DNA from: Streptomyces sp. CC0208
Lineage (GTDB): Bacteria; Actinomycetota; Actinomycetes; Streptomycetales; Streptomycetaceae
Assembly: GCF_003443735.1 (NCBI RefSeq)
Contig: NZ_CP031969.1
Location: 7,502,001-7,566,000, forward strand
Direction: 5' to 3'
Length of the DNA stretch: 64,000 nt
The translations under genes and the position numbers were made by a program. Below the pieces are notes generated by a model. It saw only the letters and a list, made by a program, of their open reading frames with translations, ran no database searches and was not told where the DNA came from. This document shows, one piece after another, positions 41,841 through 49,852 of the stretch. The stretch's first letter is position 1, and the number at the start of each line of letters is the position of its first letter.

Positions 41841-42281
41841 GTGATCGACACGACCGAGGCCGACGGCGCTTTCCAGAACCGGTGTGAGCACGCGGCGCGC
41901 ACTCTCGCGCCGTGCGTCGGCCATGTCATCCACCGCATCGCGTTCGACGCCTTCCCCGAGGCCGGCTCACTGGAGATCACTCTCCGCGCGGGACCGCACA
42001 AGCCCGACATCGTGGTCTCGCTCGCCGGCGTGCGCTACGTCTCGGTCGCGAAGGACTCCGGCCTCGAGGGCTTCGTCGACGAGATCTCCCTGGTCCACCT
42101 GCCGCGGACACCGCGCCCCTGGCCCGCCGAAACCGCCGACATGGTCGGTCGCTTCGGCGGATTGCCCGAGCTCGCATGGCTGAGGATCGTCGGTCCCGTC
42201 GAGGTGGACGTCGTCGCGTCGATCGTCACCGTCTACTCGGCCATGAGCGACGACGAGGCCGCCGCGGACCGGACCGCCTGA
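41841..42281 (+). CDS. hypothetical protein
   Basis: Protein of 146 residues that I do not recognise. There are no membrane segments or signal peptide. The body looks like an alpha/beta domain (SLEITLRAGPHKPDIVVSL, VRYVSVAKDSGLEGFVDEIS, AWLRIVGPVEVDVVASIV). GTG at 41841 is chosen as the longest plausible start; no strong ribosome-binding site is visible. It stands alone between the decayed regulator and the kinase-like gene. Confidence 0.6.
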   Translation: MIDTTEADGAFQNRCEHAARTLAPCVGHVIHRIAFDAFPEAGSLEITLRAGPHKPDIVVSLAGVRYVSVAKDSGLEGFVDEISLVHLPRTPRPWPAETADMVGRFGGLPELAWLRIVGPVEVDVVASIVTVYSAMSDDEAAADRTA

Positions 42282-42390
42282 GGGGTCGGGCGAACCGGGC
42301 CGGATCGGTGGAGACCGGGCACGGACCGTTGTGGTGCGTCACGCCCGACCTGCGCATTCTGCGGGGTACCACTTCCAACGTCCAGGCCGG

Positions 42391-43191
42391 TCAGTTCAGC
42401 AGGGCAGCCGTGAACGTCTCGCGGTGGTCCACCAGCCACTTCTGCATGCGGTCCCAGCGTTCCCATCCATCACGCTCGGCCAACGCCCGGAGATAGACGG
42501 GGTCTCCGTCGGCCACGCGACGGGTGACGAAGGCCCGGCAGACCTCCGTGGCCTGCTCGATGACACCGGGCAACTCGGCGCGGTCCCCCGCCGAGAGGCC
42601 GTAGCCGTCCGCAAGAATCCGCAGCCGTGCGGCCGCATCCAGCCCGGAGGGATAGAGCGCGGCCGCGGACCCGGGATCGAGCATGGGCACCCAATAGCGG
42701 GCGGTCATGGCGATGTCCCAGAGGGCACGGCCCGGGGCGGCCAAGTCGAAATCGATCAGGGCCGCGGCACGACCGTCGCAGAAGACGACGTTCTCCGGGC
42801 ACACATCGTTGTGGCACAACATGGTTCCCCCCTCCGGGTCGGCAAGGTCGCGAGGCCACTCGGCACGGGTGTCGACCGCGACGGCCGCGCTGGTCTCATG
42901 CAGACGCCGCAGCAGGCTCCCCACCGATTCGAGGGCAGAACTCGTCATCGCCCAGTCCGGGAACGGCGGCAGAGCCACGTCGCCGGGGATGAAGGCCAGC
43001 TGCTCACGGCCGTCCGCGGTGAGACCGACAGGGGCCGGCGCCGCGTCGAAGCCGTGCTCCTTCAGCGCGAGGAGATAGGCGTGCAGGGCACGCGCGTTGC
43101 GCGGTGCCGGTCGCTCCACCAACTCCCCCCGGCGGAAGACCGCCCCCGCGTTCGCCATGCCGCCGACCAGCGCCTCGCCTTCAGCCGTCAT
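42391..43191 (-). CDS. aminoglycoside phosphotransferase/choline kinase-like protein
   Basis: Kinase-fold protein of 266 residues, APH family. The catalytic loop MLCHNDVCPENVVF (Asp and Asn) and metal site LIDFDLA are intact. The N-terminal lobe is short (RRGELVERPAPRNARALHAY). Members phosphorylate small hydroxylated molecules or antibiotics; nothing here tells which. ATG at 43191 is the family-like start, with no clear ribosome-binding site. It abuts the formylglycine-enzyme-like remnant. Confidence 0.82.
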   Translation of the reverse strand: MTAEGEALVGGMANAGAVFRRGELVERPAPRNARALHAYLLALKEHGFDAAPAPVGLTADGREQLAFIPGDVALPPFPDWAMTSSALESVGSLLRRLHETSAAVAVDTRAEWPRDLADPEGGTMLCHNDVCPENVVFCDGRAAALIDFDLAAPGRALWDIAMTARYWVPMLDPGSAAALYPSGLDAAARLRILADGYGLSAGDRAELPGVIEQATEVCRAFVTRRVADGDPVYLRALAERDGWERWDRMQKWLVDHRETFTAALLN

Positions 43192-43196
43192 GAGGA

Positions 43197-43454
43197 TCAC
43201 GCTATCGCCGGATCGATTCCGCGGGCCGGGTCCTCCGCTTTCAAGCACACGACGGAACGCGCGACGCGGAAGCCCACGATCCACGTCGTGGCCAGCGAGA
43301 ACGGGGAGCACGTCACTCCGTCCGCGTCGACATGGAAAGTCGGATGGCCCACTCGATGTCTTCGGCCTCGGCACGGAAGTGGTACACGGGCGTGAGGCCG
43401 GCGCGCCGGGAGAGGGCGTTGCAGAACCGCGCCGCGTCCCACCAGGAGACGCCT
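43197..43454 (-). pseudogene. formylglycine-generating-enzyme-like (SUMF1) remnant split by the transposon
   Basis: The minus strand encodes GVSWWDAARFCNALSRRAGL, then TPVYHFRAEAEDIEW, then in another frame IVGFRVARSVV, pieces of the FGE/SUMF1 fold from its middle and its end with most between them lost. The Tn7-like element enters directly before GVSWWDA. Joining the two flanks through one ACGCCT copy continues the frame into 49853-49875 (ATG at 49875, MARPFLREGV). The gene was therefore already short and frameshifted apart from the insertion. Confidence 0.6.
43449..43454. repeat. 6-bp target-site duplication, left copy (ACGCCT)
   Basis: ACGCCT immediately before the left TGT end, identical to 49847-49852 immediately after the right ACA end. 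Confidence 0.8.
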
Positions 43455-43600
43455 TGTCCTGTCTCAGCGAAGTTAGTCGTCTGCGTGGCGCTGACCTGCG
43501 TGGACTGGATTGGGTGAGACGCGTGGACTCGGTTCGTTGAGACAGACTGCATCTGTCCGTCTCATGTGACCTCAGTTGATCGGGTTCGCCTGAGACGACG
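43455..43600. repeat. left transposon end with transposase-binding-like sites
   Basis: The terminal site at 43455 reads inward. Three further copies, at about 43503-43523 (GACTGGATTGGGTGAGACGCG), 43527-43547 (GACTCGGTTCGTTGAGACAG...) and 43578-43598, read in the opposite orientation, like those of the right end. TGAGACAGAC/GTCCGTCTCA (43538-43564) form a dyad with one mismatch. Confidence 0.7.
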
Positions 43601-43687
43601 TCGATGGAGTGTCGCCGTGCCGCATCCGCCGACGCCGCTGGTTAATTCCCAGGTCAGCAGCTTGCTTCGACTGACAGGATCGGCGCC

Positions 43688-44410
43688 ATGTCGATGGATG
43701 CGTTGGTGGTCCGAGCCCGTGGGCTCTGGGAAGACCTGGCCCAGGTGCCGGTGTCGTTCGCCCCGCAGGGCGGTGTGAACGTGGTGGTCTCCCCTCGGTC
43801 AGGGCTGTGCCCGGTGGGCTGGGTCGGAGTGGTAGCTCTGGGCGGATCAGCGATTGTGACCGCGCCGAGTGACAGTGCCGCCGTGATCGTTCGTGGCGCA
43901 TTCGGGAGACTGCCGGTTGAGGCCGTCGTGGATAGCGCTTTGGTCCGGAAGGCCCTTCCGGTGGCTCGGGTGCTCGGGCCAGCGGCGCTGTCATATGTGT
44001 CCCCAGGCAGTTTCCGGCCGGTGGAAGCTGGCGCGTTGCCGGTGGAGCAACTGTCAGCGGCTCACCCGGATTTGCGGATACTGGAGCAGGTGGCTGGTCA
44101 TGAGGACGCTGGTGAGGCTGCTCTGGACGAGATCACGTCGCCCGCGTTCGTGGTTCGCGAGCATGGCCAGGTTGTTGCTGCTGCGGGATATCTGGCCTGG
44201 CCGAGGCGGACGGCCCATATCAGCGTACTGACGGCGCCAGAAGCGCGAGGGCGAGGTCTGGCACGAGTGACGGGCTCAGCTGCGGTCGCTCACGCCTTTG
44301 CCGCCGGGCTGCTGCCGCAGTGGCGCGCGCGTCCTCCCGCCTCCCGGCGTGTTGCGGCCGCATTGGGCTTCGAGGAACTGGGCTCGCAACTCAGCATCGA
44401 GATCGCTTGA
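43688..44410 (+). CDS. GNAT-family N-acetyltransferase (transposon cargo)
   Basis: Protein of 240 residues. The C-terminal half (about 150-240) is a GNAT fold: FVVREHGQVVAAAGYLAWP, then acetyl-CoA loop APEARGRGLARV and the final strand AALGFEELGSQLSIE. The N-terminal half (MDALVVRARGLWEDLAQVP...) has no recognised motif. Members acetylate amines on small molecules or proteins. It is the only gene in the element on the plus strand, converging on tniQ with 30 bp between stops, so it is probably passenger cargo with its own promoter in the left end. Confidence 0.82.
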   Translation: MSMDALVVRARGLWEDLAQVPVSFAPQGGVNVVVSPRSGLCPVGWVGVVALGGSAIVTAPSDSAAVIVRGAFGRLPVEAVVDSALVRKALPVARVLGPAALSYVSPGSFRPVEAGALPVEQLSAAHPDLRILEQVAGHEDAGEAALDEITSPAFVVREHGQVVAAAGYLAWPRRTAHISVLTAPEARGRGLARVTGSAAVAHAFAAGLLPQWRARPPASRRVAAALGFEELGSQLSIEIA

Positions 44411-44440
44411 GAGGGGCGGTGCCGTGGGGCTCGGTGGGGA

Positions 44441-45433
44441 TCAGTAACGGTAGTAGGGGTGGAACGGGCTCCACCGTGTTTCGGCGTCGGTTTCATTCGG
44501 CTGGCGTGGTGGCGGGATGGTTTCGCGGGGGAAGAACGCGTCGTAGATCGTCGGACTTCGGTGGAAGGCGACGAACTTGTGGATGGAGAAATGCTGCTCA
44601 ACCCACTGGATCAGAGGGTCCGTGCGCTCCTTGGGGACGTAGCCGAGAAGGATGTTGCGGGCGGTGATCTGCTCGACGAGCCAGGCGACGTGGCCGGTGG
44701 CGACAGCGCGGCGTTCCCACTCCCGGCCGGCGAGAAGTCCGGCGAGCGTCACGACTTGAGGGTGGAAGACCATCGTGAGCGTCAGGTCGGGAGAGGGGAG
44801 GTTCCCGGTGCCGTCGGTGAGGATGTGGCGTGCAGTGTCGAGCAGATCGAACGGGTCAGCGGACTGCTGCAGCCAGGCGAAGTACATCTTTCGCGCATCC
44901 GGATAGGCGTTGCGAACCCAGCGGCGGCCGTGGCGGGCCACCAGATTTCGGTGGTGTCTCTGAGCTCGTAGCGTGTCAGGGAGCCTGCTGACGTCGACTT
45001 GCTCGTCGGCGTTGGCGATGCCGTTACCGATCCAGAGGCGGTGGCGGAGACAGACGTTGCGGTCATGAGTGGTCCAGCAGGTCACGGTCATGGTGATGCC
45101 TGCGGCGTGGGTGCAACGGCGGCAGGCGGGGCGCTGGATGGCGGTGTGCAGGGTTGAGCGCGGACGGCCGATGGTGCCGGGCATGTCGGTGGCGTTGGCG
45201 TCGAGGAATTCAGGCAGGGCCAATTCCAGGGCGCGTTGGCGGACTCCGGCCGCGACGGCGAGAGGCTCAAGGAGCGCGCTGGCCGGAGTCTTCCTGGTGC
45301 GGCGGATCGCCAAGAGGGGCAGCAACTGGTCGGCGGGAAGGTGGTTGGCTGCGGCGAGCCTGTGGAGGAAGGAGTCCAGGGTCTCGTTGTGAAAGGGGGG
45401 AACGGTGCGCGGAAGCGGCTGTCGCGGCGGCAC
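44441..45433 (-). CDS. tniQ: TniQ-family transposition protein
   Basis: Protein of 330 residues. TniQ/TnsD proteins bind target DNA and recruit the AAA+ regulator. The N-terminal TniQ motif (FHNETLDSFLHRLAAANHLP, about 14-33) and a zinc site (Cys104, Cys107, Cys128, His131 in VCLRHRLW) are visible. The long C-terminal part (about 150-330) is the probable target-recognition region. GTG at 45433 overlaps the preceding stop by one base (TAGTG), implying translational coupling. It is the last gene of the transposition operon. Confidence 0.88.
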   Translation of the reverse strand: MPPRQPLPRTVPPFHNETLDSFLHRLAAANHLPADQLLPLLAIRRTRKTPASALLEPLAVAAGVRQRALELALPEFLDANATDMPGTIGRPRSTLHTAIQRPACRRCTHAAGITMTVTCWTTHDRNVCLRHRLWIGNGIANADEQVDVSRLPDTLRAQRHHRNLVARHGRRWVRNAYPDARKMYFAWLQQSADPFDLLDTARHILTDGTGNLPSPDLTLTMVFHPQVVTLAGLLAGREWERRAVATGHVAWLVEQITARNILLGYVPKERTDPLIQWVEQHFSIHKFVAFHRSPTIYDAFFPRETIPPPRQPNETDAETRWSPFHPYYRY

Positions 45434-46071
45434 TAATCGTCGCGTTCCCGCAGACGGCGGAGGTCGGGGAGGGCTCTGAGGCGTTCACGGTGGGCCGCTG
45501 CGCGGCAAAGACGGGAACACCACACCGGCTGGCACCGACTTCCGCGTGAGGAGCCTGTCTTCTGCTGCAGATCCTGCCCGCAGTGTCCGCACTGCCCCCT
45601 GGCCCACCGGGCTTCATAGGAGGCTTGCCTGCAAGGTTCGGAACACCAGCGAAAAGGGCGGTTGCGTTCGACGACGGTGCCGCAGCGGGCGCAGGGTGCT
45701 CTATGGACGGTGTGCCGGCGGGCGCCTTGGGGCGAGAGCGGGACGCGCTTGCGGCGGGCGATCACGCGGCAGCGGTCGGAACACCATCGTGCGGGTCGGC
45801 CCTTGACCCTCCGGGAGCGTAGGGGCTGGAAGCAGTTGCCGCATCGCGTGTCGATCAGCGCTTGTTGCAGATCAGCAAGGGGACGTCCCGTGACCGCGGC
45901 CACCTTCTCGACGAGGGGCGGGCCGACGGAGCCCACCGCGCAGAGGTGGGAGCGCAGATCAGCGGGCGGGAGATGGTTGGCGTGCGCCAGGCGCCGGATA
46001 TAGGAGTCGACGGTGTCGTCGTCGGCCGGGCGAACGTAGATCGGCAGGCGGGGAGGAGGGATATCGATCAT
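45433..46071 (-). CDS. small TniQ-like protein with three Cys4 zinc-finger-like modules
   Basis: Protein of 212 residues. It starts with a TniQ-type helix motif (DDTVDSYIRRLAHANHLPP, about 18-36), then carries three modules with the same ending WCSxxCR: Cys77/80/97/101, Cys127/130/143/147 and Cys161/164/185/189. Basic residues surround each module, suggesting nucleic-acid binding. ATG at 46071 overlaps the ATPase stop (ATGA). Position between the ATPase and the full TniQ suggests a second target-selection or adaptor subunit. I do not know this exact domain arrangement from a characterised Tn7 system. Confidence 0.8.
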   Translation of the reverse strand: MIDIPPPRLPIYVRPADDDTVDSYIRRLAHANHLPPADLRSHLCAVGSVGPPLVEKVAAVTGRPLADLQQALIDTRCGNCFQPLRSRRVKGRPARWCSDRCRVIARRKRVPLSPQGARRHTVHRAPCARCGTVVERNRPFRWCSEPCRQASYEARWARGQCGHCGQDLQQKTGSSRGSRCQPVWCSRLCRAAAHRERLRALPDLRRLRERDD

Positions 46072-47117
46072 CGCTGCCTGGTGGGCTTTCGAACGGGACG
46101 AACGGATTCCGCAGCGTGATCCAGGGGGATGGCGTCGAGGCCTTCCTTGGTGACGCGCTCGGTGCCGTTGAGGATCGCGTCGATCGCGGCGCCCCGGATG
46201 GCGTGGGACAGGGCTCCGATCATCCCGTCGGTGCGGTTGTGCAGGTAGCGGTCCAGTTTGACCAGGCTGCGCGGTGGATGGTCGTGCAGGATCAGCGTCT
46301 CTTCCATGGTCGCGATCAGCCCTTTCCATTCGTCGCCGTAGGGGAACGGGCCGGTGGGGACGAGGGTGAAACGGCCCGCGATCTGAGCGCCTCGCGTCCC
46401 GACCAGCAGTTCACTGGTCTCCAAGCCGATCCCCGCATAGACGAAGGTGGCGGGGATCCGCTCGGAGAAGTACTTCAAGGTGTCGGAGACCTCGGCGCCG
46501 GCCTGGGTCCTCTGCGAGATGTTGTGGATCTCGTCGACGACCACAAGGCCGGTGCGGGTGTCGGTGCAGACACCCACCACGGCCTCGATGATGTCGGTCA
46601 TGTTCGACCGGGGACGGACCGGAAGTCCTAGGAACCGGGCGAACTCCGCCGAGACCATGCGGGCAGTCGCGGCAGGCGGAACCGTGATGTAGAGAACCGG
46701 AATTCGGTCGCCGACCGTCGGGTGACGGGCCCGGTCGAGAAGTTCGTGAGCGCGACCGAGTTGAGCGATGGCGCTGGTCTTGCCTGTGCCTGGAAGGCCC
46801 GAGACCATTAGCCCGCGGCGGGCGCTGATCGCGTGCCGGTTCAGCAGGACCAGGCGACGGCCGCAGATCCGCGTCTTCTCGACGAATGACGTGGAGACCG
46901 TGAGCATCCGGGCGTGATGGTCGAGGCGGTCCTCGTCGTAAAGGTCCCGCTCGGTTGGTGACAGATGCCGCAGTTCATCCGCGGACAGCCGGGCCGGGGG
47001 CGGAGGCGGGCCGTCGATGAACTTCCGCCAGCCGGCCAGAGTGGTCAGCTGCCGGTTCGCCTCGGCGTCGGCCTCCTGCACTGTCGTGGGCCCGGCCGCT
47101 GGGCAGGAAAGGGTCAT
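46068..47117 (-). CDS. tnsC: TniB/TnsC-family AAA+ ATPase
   Basis: Transposition regulator of 349 residues. Walker A is SGLPGTGKTS (Lys113) and Walker B is LVVVDEIHN (Asp195, Glu196). A sensor region follows (TFVYAGIGLETSELL). In Tn7-class elements this ATPase polymerises on target DNA and links TniQ to the transposase. ATG at 47117 overlaps the transposase stop (ATGA), and its own stop overlaps the next ATG. The N-terminal 80 residues (SPTERDLYDEDRLDHHARM) resemble TniB proteins, which carry a transposase-interacting segment there. Confidence 0.93.
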   Translation of the reverse strand: MTLSCPAAGPTTVQEADAEANRQLTTLAGWRKFIDGPPPPPARLSADELRHLSPTERDLYDEDRLDHHARMLTVSTSFVEKTRICGRRLVLLNRHAISARRGLMVSGLPGTGKTSAIAQLGRAHELLDRARHPTVGDRIPVLYITVPPAATARMVSAEFARFLGLPVRPRSNMTDIIEAVVGVCTDTRTGLVVVDEIHNISQRTQAGAEVSDTLKYFSERIPATFVYAGIGLETSELLVGTRGAQIAGRFTLVPTGPFPYGDEWKGLIATMEETLILHDHPPRSLVKLDRYLHNRTDGMIGALSHAIRGAAIDAILNGTERVTKEGLDAIPLDHAAESVRPVRKPTRQR

Positions 47118-48994
47118 GGTCGCCTCCAAGGGTTGGCGAGCGGGTCGAACAGGCCCAGCGGGATGACATCGGCGAGCTCGGTGTCCGACTCGTCGTTGTG
47201 TTCGGGCTCGGTGACGGGCGGATCGAGGACCGGCCGGTCGGTCGTGGTGGCCCGGGTGCGAGCGGCGACGCGGCGGTCGCGCTTCGAGCGCTTGGTCCGA
47301 CGGTCCTGTTCCGCAGCGGGACCGTCGTGGGCCCGCCGCAGCAGGGCCGCGGCCGCATCGGCGATCTCTTCCTCGGTGCCGCCGGGGACCTGGGCGCGAG
47401 CGTGGTCCCAGGCGAGCTCGCCGAAGGGGACTCCGACGCGGCGCAGATGCTTCCAGAACACGGTGATCCACCGATCGGCGCGGGAGTCGCGTACCCAGAT
47501 CCGGGAGATGTCGTAGGGGTCGTAGTGGACCTCCCACAGACCCTTCTTCGTCGTCACCCCGGAGCGCTGGCGGCGCAGCGGGTTCAACTCGGGGCTGTCA
47601 TAGGTGCGGTGCTTGATGCGGATCCCGTAGGCGTTGATCGCCTGCCAGCGCTCCGGCAGCAACTCGACGTAGTCCTCCCCGCTGAGCGGCACGGGCACGT
47701 ATCCGCAGGACTCGAGCAGCGTGGCGTACTTCTCGTTCGGCGAGAACGCCCGTGCCGGTGAGTCCGGGTCGCGCAGAGAGTCGTGGGGCCTGGCCTGCCA
47801 GACGGCGATGATCCATTCGTCGAGGAGGTTCTGAAGTTCGGGCAGCGACCACAGCGGTCCTTCTTCCAGGCCACGGCCGCGGCGGTCTGTCGTCGAGCCG
47901 GTGTATCCCGCGACGAACTGGGCGAACAGCGTGGCAACAGAGCCCAGGGACTTCTCGATCGTGCCCTTGTCGGTCGGCGTCGCCTTGTGCGCCGGCTGCA
48001 GGTTGATGCCCAAATAGCGGCAGGACGCGCGGAAGGCGTGCGAGATGAAGACGCTGCCGTGGTCGCAGACGATCGTCTCCGGCACGATCACCGGGCGGGC
48101 GGCCGCGTGTTCCAGGCGCTTGTCGATGCTCAGCAGCCGCCGGTGCGGCAACGCTGACCGGGACATCCGCAAGGCTTCCGCCCAGCCAGGACGCATCGGC
48201 TCAGGGGTAACACTGCGAGCCAGCAGCGCGGAGGCGTCCGCGGCCTTCGTGGAGGGACGCAGCACCGCTGCGGTGATCGACCTGGTGGCGATGTCGACCA
48301 TGGCCGTCAACTCGACCTTCTCGGCGACGCCGTCATCCAGCCGCACCAGCACGTCCATCGGCGTGGAATCGATCTGCATCAGCTCGCCGGGCGCGCTGGC
48401 CGGCACTTCGCCGAACGGCCCGGACGGCCGTGCTCCGACGGAGCGGCGGGTGCGGGCCGACCCGTTGGCGTGGGTGCCGACGGCGAGCCTGTCGAACAGC
48501 CGGTAGAGCGTGGCCCGTGACGGCAGCTCAACCTCGGCGGTCTCCTCCCGATCGGAAAGGATCTGCTGGGTCCGCCAGATGATGAAACCGATGGTCCTCG
48601 ATGACGCGTCGGCGGTCTCCGTGATTGCCTGTCGCATTGCGTCCACCACGGCCGACTCGACCTGGCCGAAGGCCTGCATCCGCTTGGCCGACCGGCCGTC
48701 CGCTAGCCCGACCAGCCCATCCCGCTGGTAGCGCTGGCGCCGCTGTTTGATGCCGCTGGCTGACACCTGGTGCCCAGCCGCAGTCAGCTCGGCCGCCTTG
48801 GCCCGCTCGCGCTGGGCCAGCGAATGCCGTTTCGGATCGAACCCTGGCCGCGGCCTGGTCCCTTCCGGAGCATCGGGCGGCAGACCGTGCAAGACCTCCA
48901 GGATGTGCCTCTCCCACCAGCAGGCCTGTTCAGCGGCGGCCTCTGGGAACTCCGCGATCCGGGACGTCGGCGGCACCCGCCTCTTCCCGGTCAC
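47114..48994 (-). CDS. tnsB: TniA/TnsB-family DDE transposase
   Basis: Transposase of 626 residues. The catalytic triad is Asp209 (LMQIDSTPMD), Asp311 (IVCDHGSVF) and Glu347 (TDKGTIEKSLG), with 35 residues between the last two, as in retroviral-integrase-fold transposases. N-terminal helix-turn-helix segments (about 57-170) should bind the end repeats, and a Mu-type C-terminal beta-barrel (about 420-520) precedes a basic tail that contacts the ATPase. GTG at 48994 overlaps the TnsA stop (GTGA). It joins the 3' transposon ends to target DNA. Confidence 0.95.
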   Translation of the reverse strand: MTGKRRVPPTSRIAEFPEAAAEQACWWERHILEVLHGLPPDAPEGTRPRPGFDPKRHSLAQRERAKAAELTAAGHQVSASGIKQRRQRYQRDGLVGLADGRSAKRMQAFGQVESAVVDAMRQAITETADASSRTIGFIIWRTQQILSDREETAEVELPSRATLYRLFDRLAVGTHANGSARTRRSVGARPSGPFGEVPASAPGELMQIDSTPMDVLVRLDDGVAEKVELTAMVDIATRSITAAVLRPSTKAADASALLARSVTPEPMRPGWAEALRMSRSALPHRRLLSIDKRLEHAAARPVIVPETIVCDHGSVFISHAFRASCRYLGINLQPAHKATPTDKGTIEKSLGSVATLFAQFVAGYTGSTTDRRGRGLEEGPLWSLPELQNLLDEWIIAVWQARPHDSLRDPDSPARAFSPNEKYATLLESCGYVPVPLSGEDYVELLPERWQAINAYGIRIKHRTYDSPELNPLRRQRSGVTTKKGLWEVHYDPYDISRIWVRDSRADRWITVFWKHLRRVGVPFGELAWDHARAQVPGGTEEEIADAAAALLRRAHDGPAAEQDRRTKRSKRDRRVAARTRATTTDRPVLDPPVTEPEHNDESDTELADVIPLGLFDPLANPWRRP

Positions 48995-49743
48995 CGGTCA
49001 ACTCCGTCGGTCAAGTGCACGATCGTGTGCGGTCCCAGCAACTCGGCCGCCATGTCCTCGGCGCTCAGCTCCTGAAGCCAGAGGAGGTGGAACAGCACGG
49101 GCAGCGTCGCCAGCCGGTCCCCGGCGGCTTCTGCCCCCACCATGAGAGGTCCCGGGGCTGCGAAGACCTCCCGGAGCCGGGCAGCCGCCGGGGGGTGCAG
49201 ACACCGTGGATGCCGGTAGCGCGACAGCCACCGGACATTCGCGAGCAGCACCGCGTCCGGCACCCCCAGCCGCTCGAACCTCCACCCGGCCTGGGCGCAG
49301 AGCAGACGCGTCACCTCGAACGCCTCGGCGTCCTTCGGCTCGATCCGATCGTCCGCACGAACATCGACGACCACCGCCGAGCCGTCCGCGCGGCGCACGA
49401 AGTAATCCGGGGCGTGCCGACGCTCCCGCTCACCGTCATGCCAGTGCAGCCAGAACGGCTGCGAGCCGATCCCCACCACGCTCGGATCGAAGTCCATCAG
49501 CAGCAGCCGGTCCCGCTCCAACCACGACTCAAAGCCGACGTGCCGTCCGGTCGTCGCCGACCAGTACCAGCCCGGGAAGTGACGCTCACCGCGCGACCAG
49601 CGAAACGTACGCACGGGATCGACATCCTCGAACCGGCCCGTCACACAGTCCCGTAGCGGACGCCGACGACGCTCGTGCACCGCGTCGACGTACGACAACT
49701 CGATACACCGCCCTGCCTGATCCACCCCAGCCGGTACAGCCAT
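48991..49743 (-). CDS. tnsA: TnsA-like endonuclease subunit
   Basis: Protein of 250 residues with a PD-(D/E)xK-type nuclease domain: RHVGFESWLERDRLLLMDFD (Glu72/Glu76), APDYFVRRADGSAVVVDVR (Asp113, Asp127) and an Arg129 where TnsA has the catalytic Lys. TnsA cuts the 5' ends so that the element moves by cut-and-paste. The C-terminal part (about 150-250) should contact the ATPase. ATG at 49743 has GGGGGTG upstream. It is the first gene of the operon, and its promoter region coincides with the right-end transposase sites, which suggests autoregulation. Confidence 0.85.
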   Translation of the reverse strand: MAVPAGVDQAGRCIELSYVDAVHERRRRPLRDCVTGRFEDVDPVRTFRWSRGERHFPGWYWSATTGRHVGFESWLERDRLLLMDFDPSVVGIGSQPFWLHWHDGERERRHAPDYFVRRADGSAVVVDVRADDRIEPKDAEAFEVTRLLCAQAGWRFERLGVPDAVLLANVRWLSRYRHPRCLHPPAAARLREVFAAPGPLMVGAEAAGDRLATLPVLFHLLWLQELSAEDMAAELLGPHTIVHLTDGVDR

Positions 49744-49769
49744 CCAGCACCCCCAACGCGCTCAACCGC

Positions 49770-49846
49770 GCGACTAGGTTCGCTGAGACAGAAGCCCGAA
49801 CGACTCGGTTCGTTGAGAAAACGACTCGATTGAGTGAGACAGGACA
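49770..49846. repeat. right transposon end with three transposase-binding-like sites
   Basis: Copies at 49772-49793 (GACTAGGTTCGCTGAGACAG), 49802-49821 (GACTCGGTTCGTTGAGAAAA) and 49823-49846 (GACTCGATTGAGTGAGACAG, then GACA) in the same orientation. The outermost contains the terminal repeat. Dense packing next to the end is typical of Tn7-like right ends. Confidence 0.78.
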
Positions 49847-49852
49847 ACGCCT
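49847..49852. repeat. 6-bp target-site duplication, right copy (ACGCCT)
   Basis: Identical to 43449-43454 at the other end of the element. Confidence 0.8.

Larger units (their letters stand above)
43455..49846. mobile_element. complete Tn7-like transposon, 6,392 bp
   Basis: Terminal inverted repeats TGTCCTGTCTCA (43455-43466) and TGAGACAGGACA (49835-49846) match over all 12 bp and have the TGT...ACA termini of the Tn7/Mu class. A 6-bp direct repeat ACGCCT flanks the element. Further copies of a site like GACTCGGTTCGTTGAGACAG are clustered at both ends. Inside, five overlapping leftward genes encode a TnsA-like endonuclease, a DDE transposase, an AAA+ ATPase and two TniQ-type proteins; one rightward GNAT gene is the cargo. 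All genes are open and motifs intact, so the element may be functional. No CRISPR array or cas gene is present. Confidence 0.92.

Noticed and set aside
41442..41933. Leftward 163-residue frame as a gene
   Set aside because: Homology-like segments switch among three frames within it, so it is a decayed remnant, annotated as a pseudogene.
43455..49846. CRISPR-associated transposon (CAST)
   Set aside because: No CRISPR repeats or cas genes lie in the element or next to it, and TniQ-type proteins also occur in ordinary Tn7-like elements.
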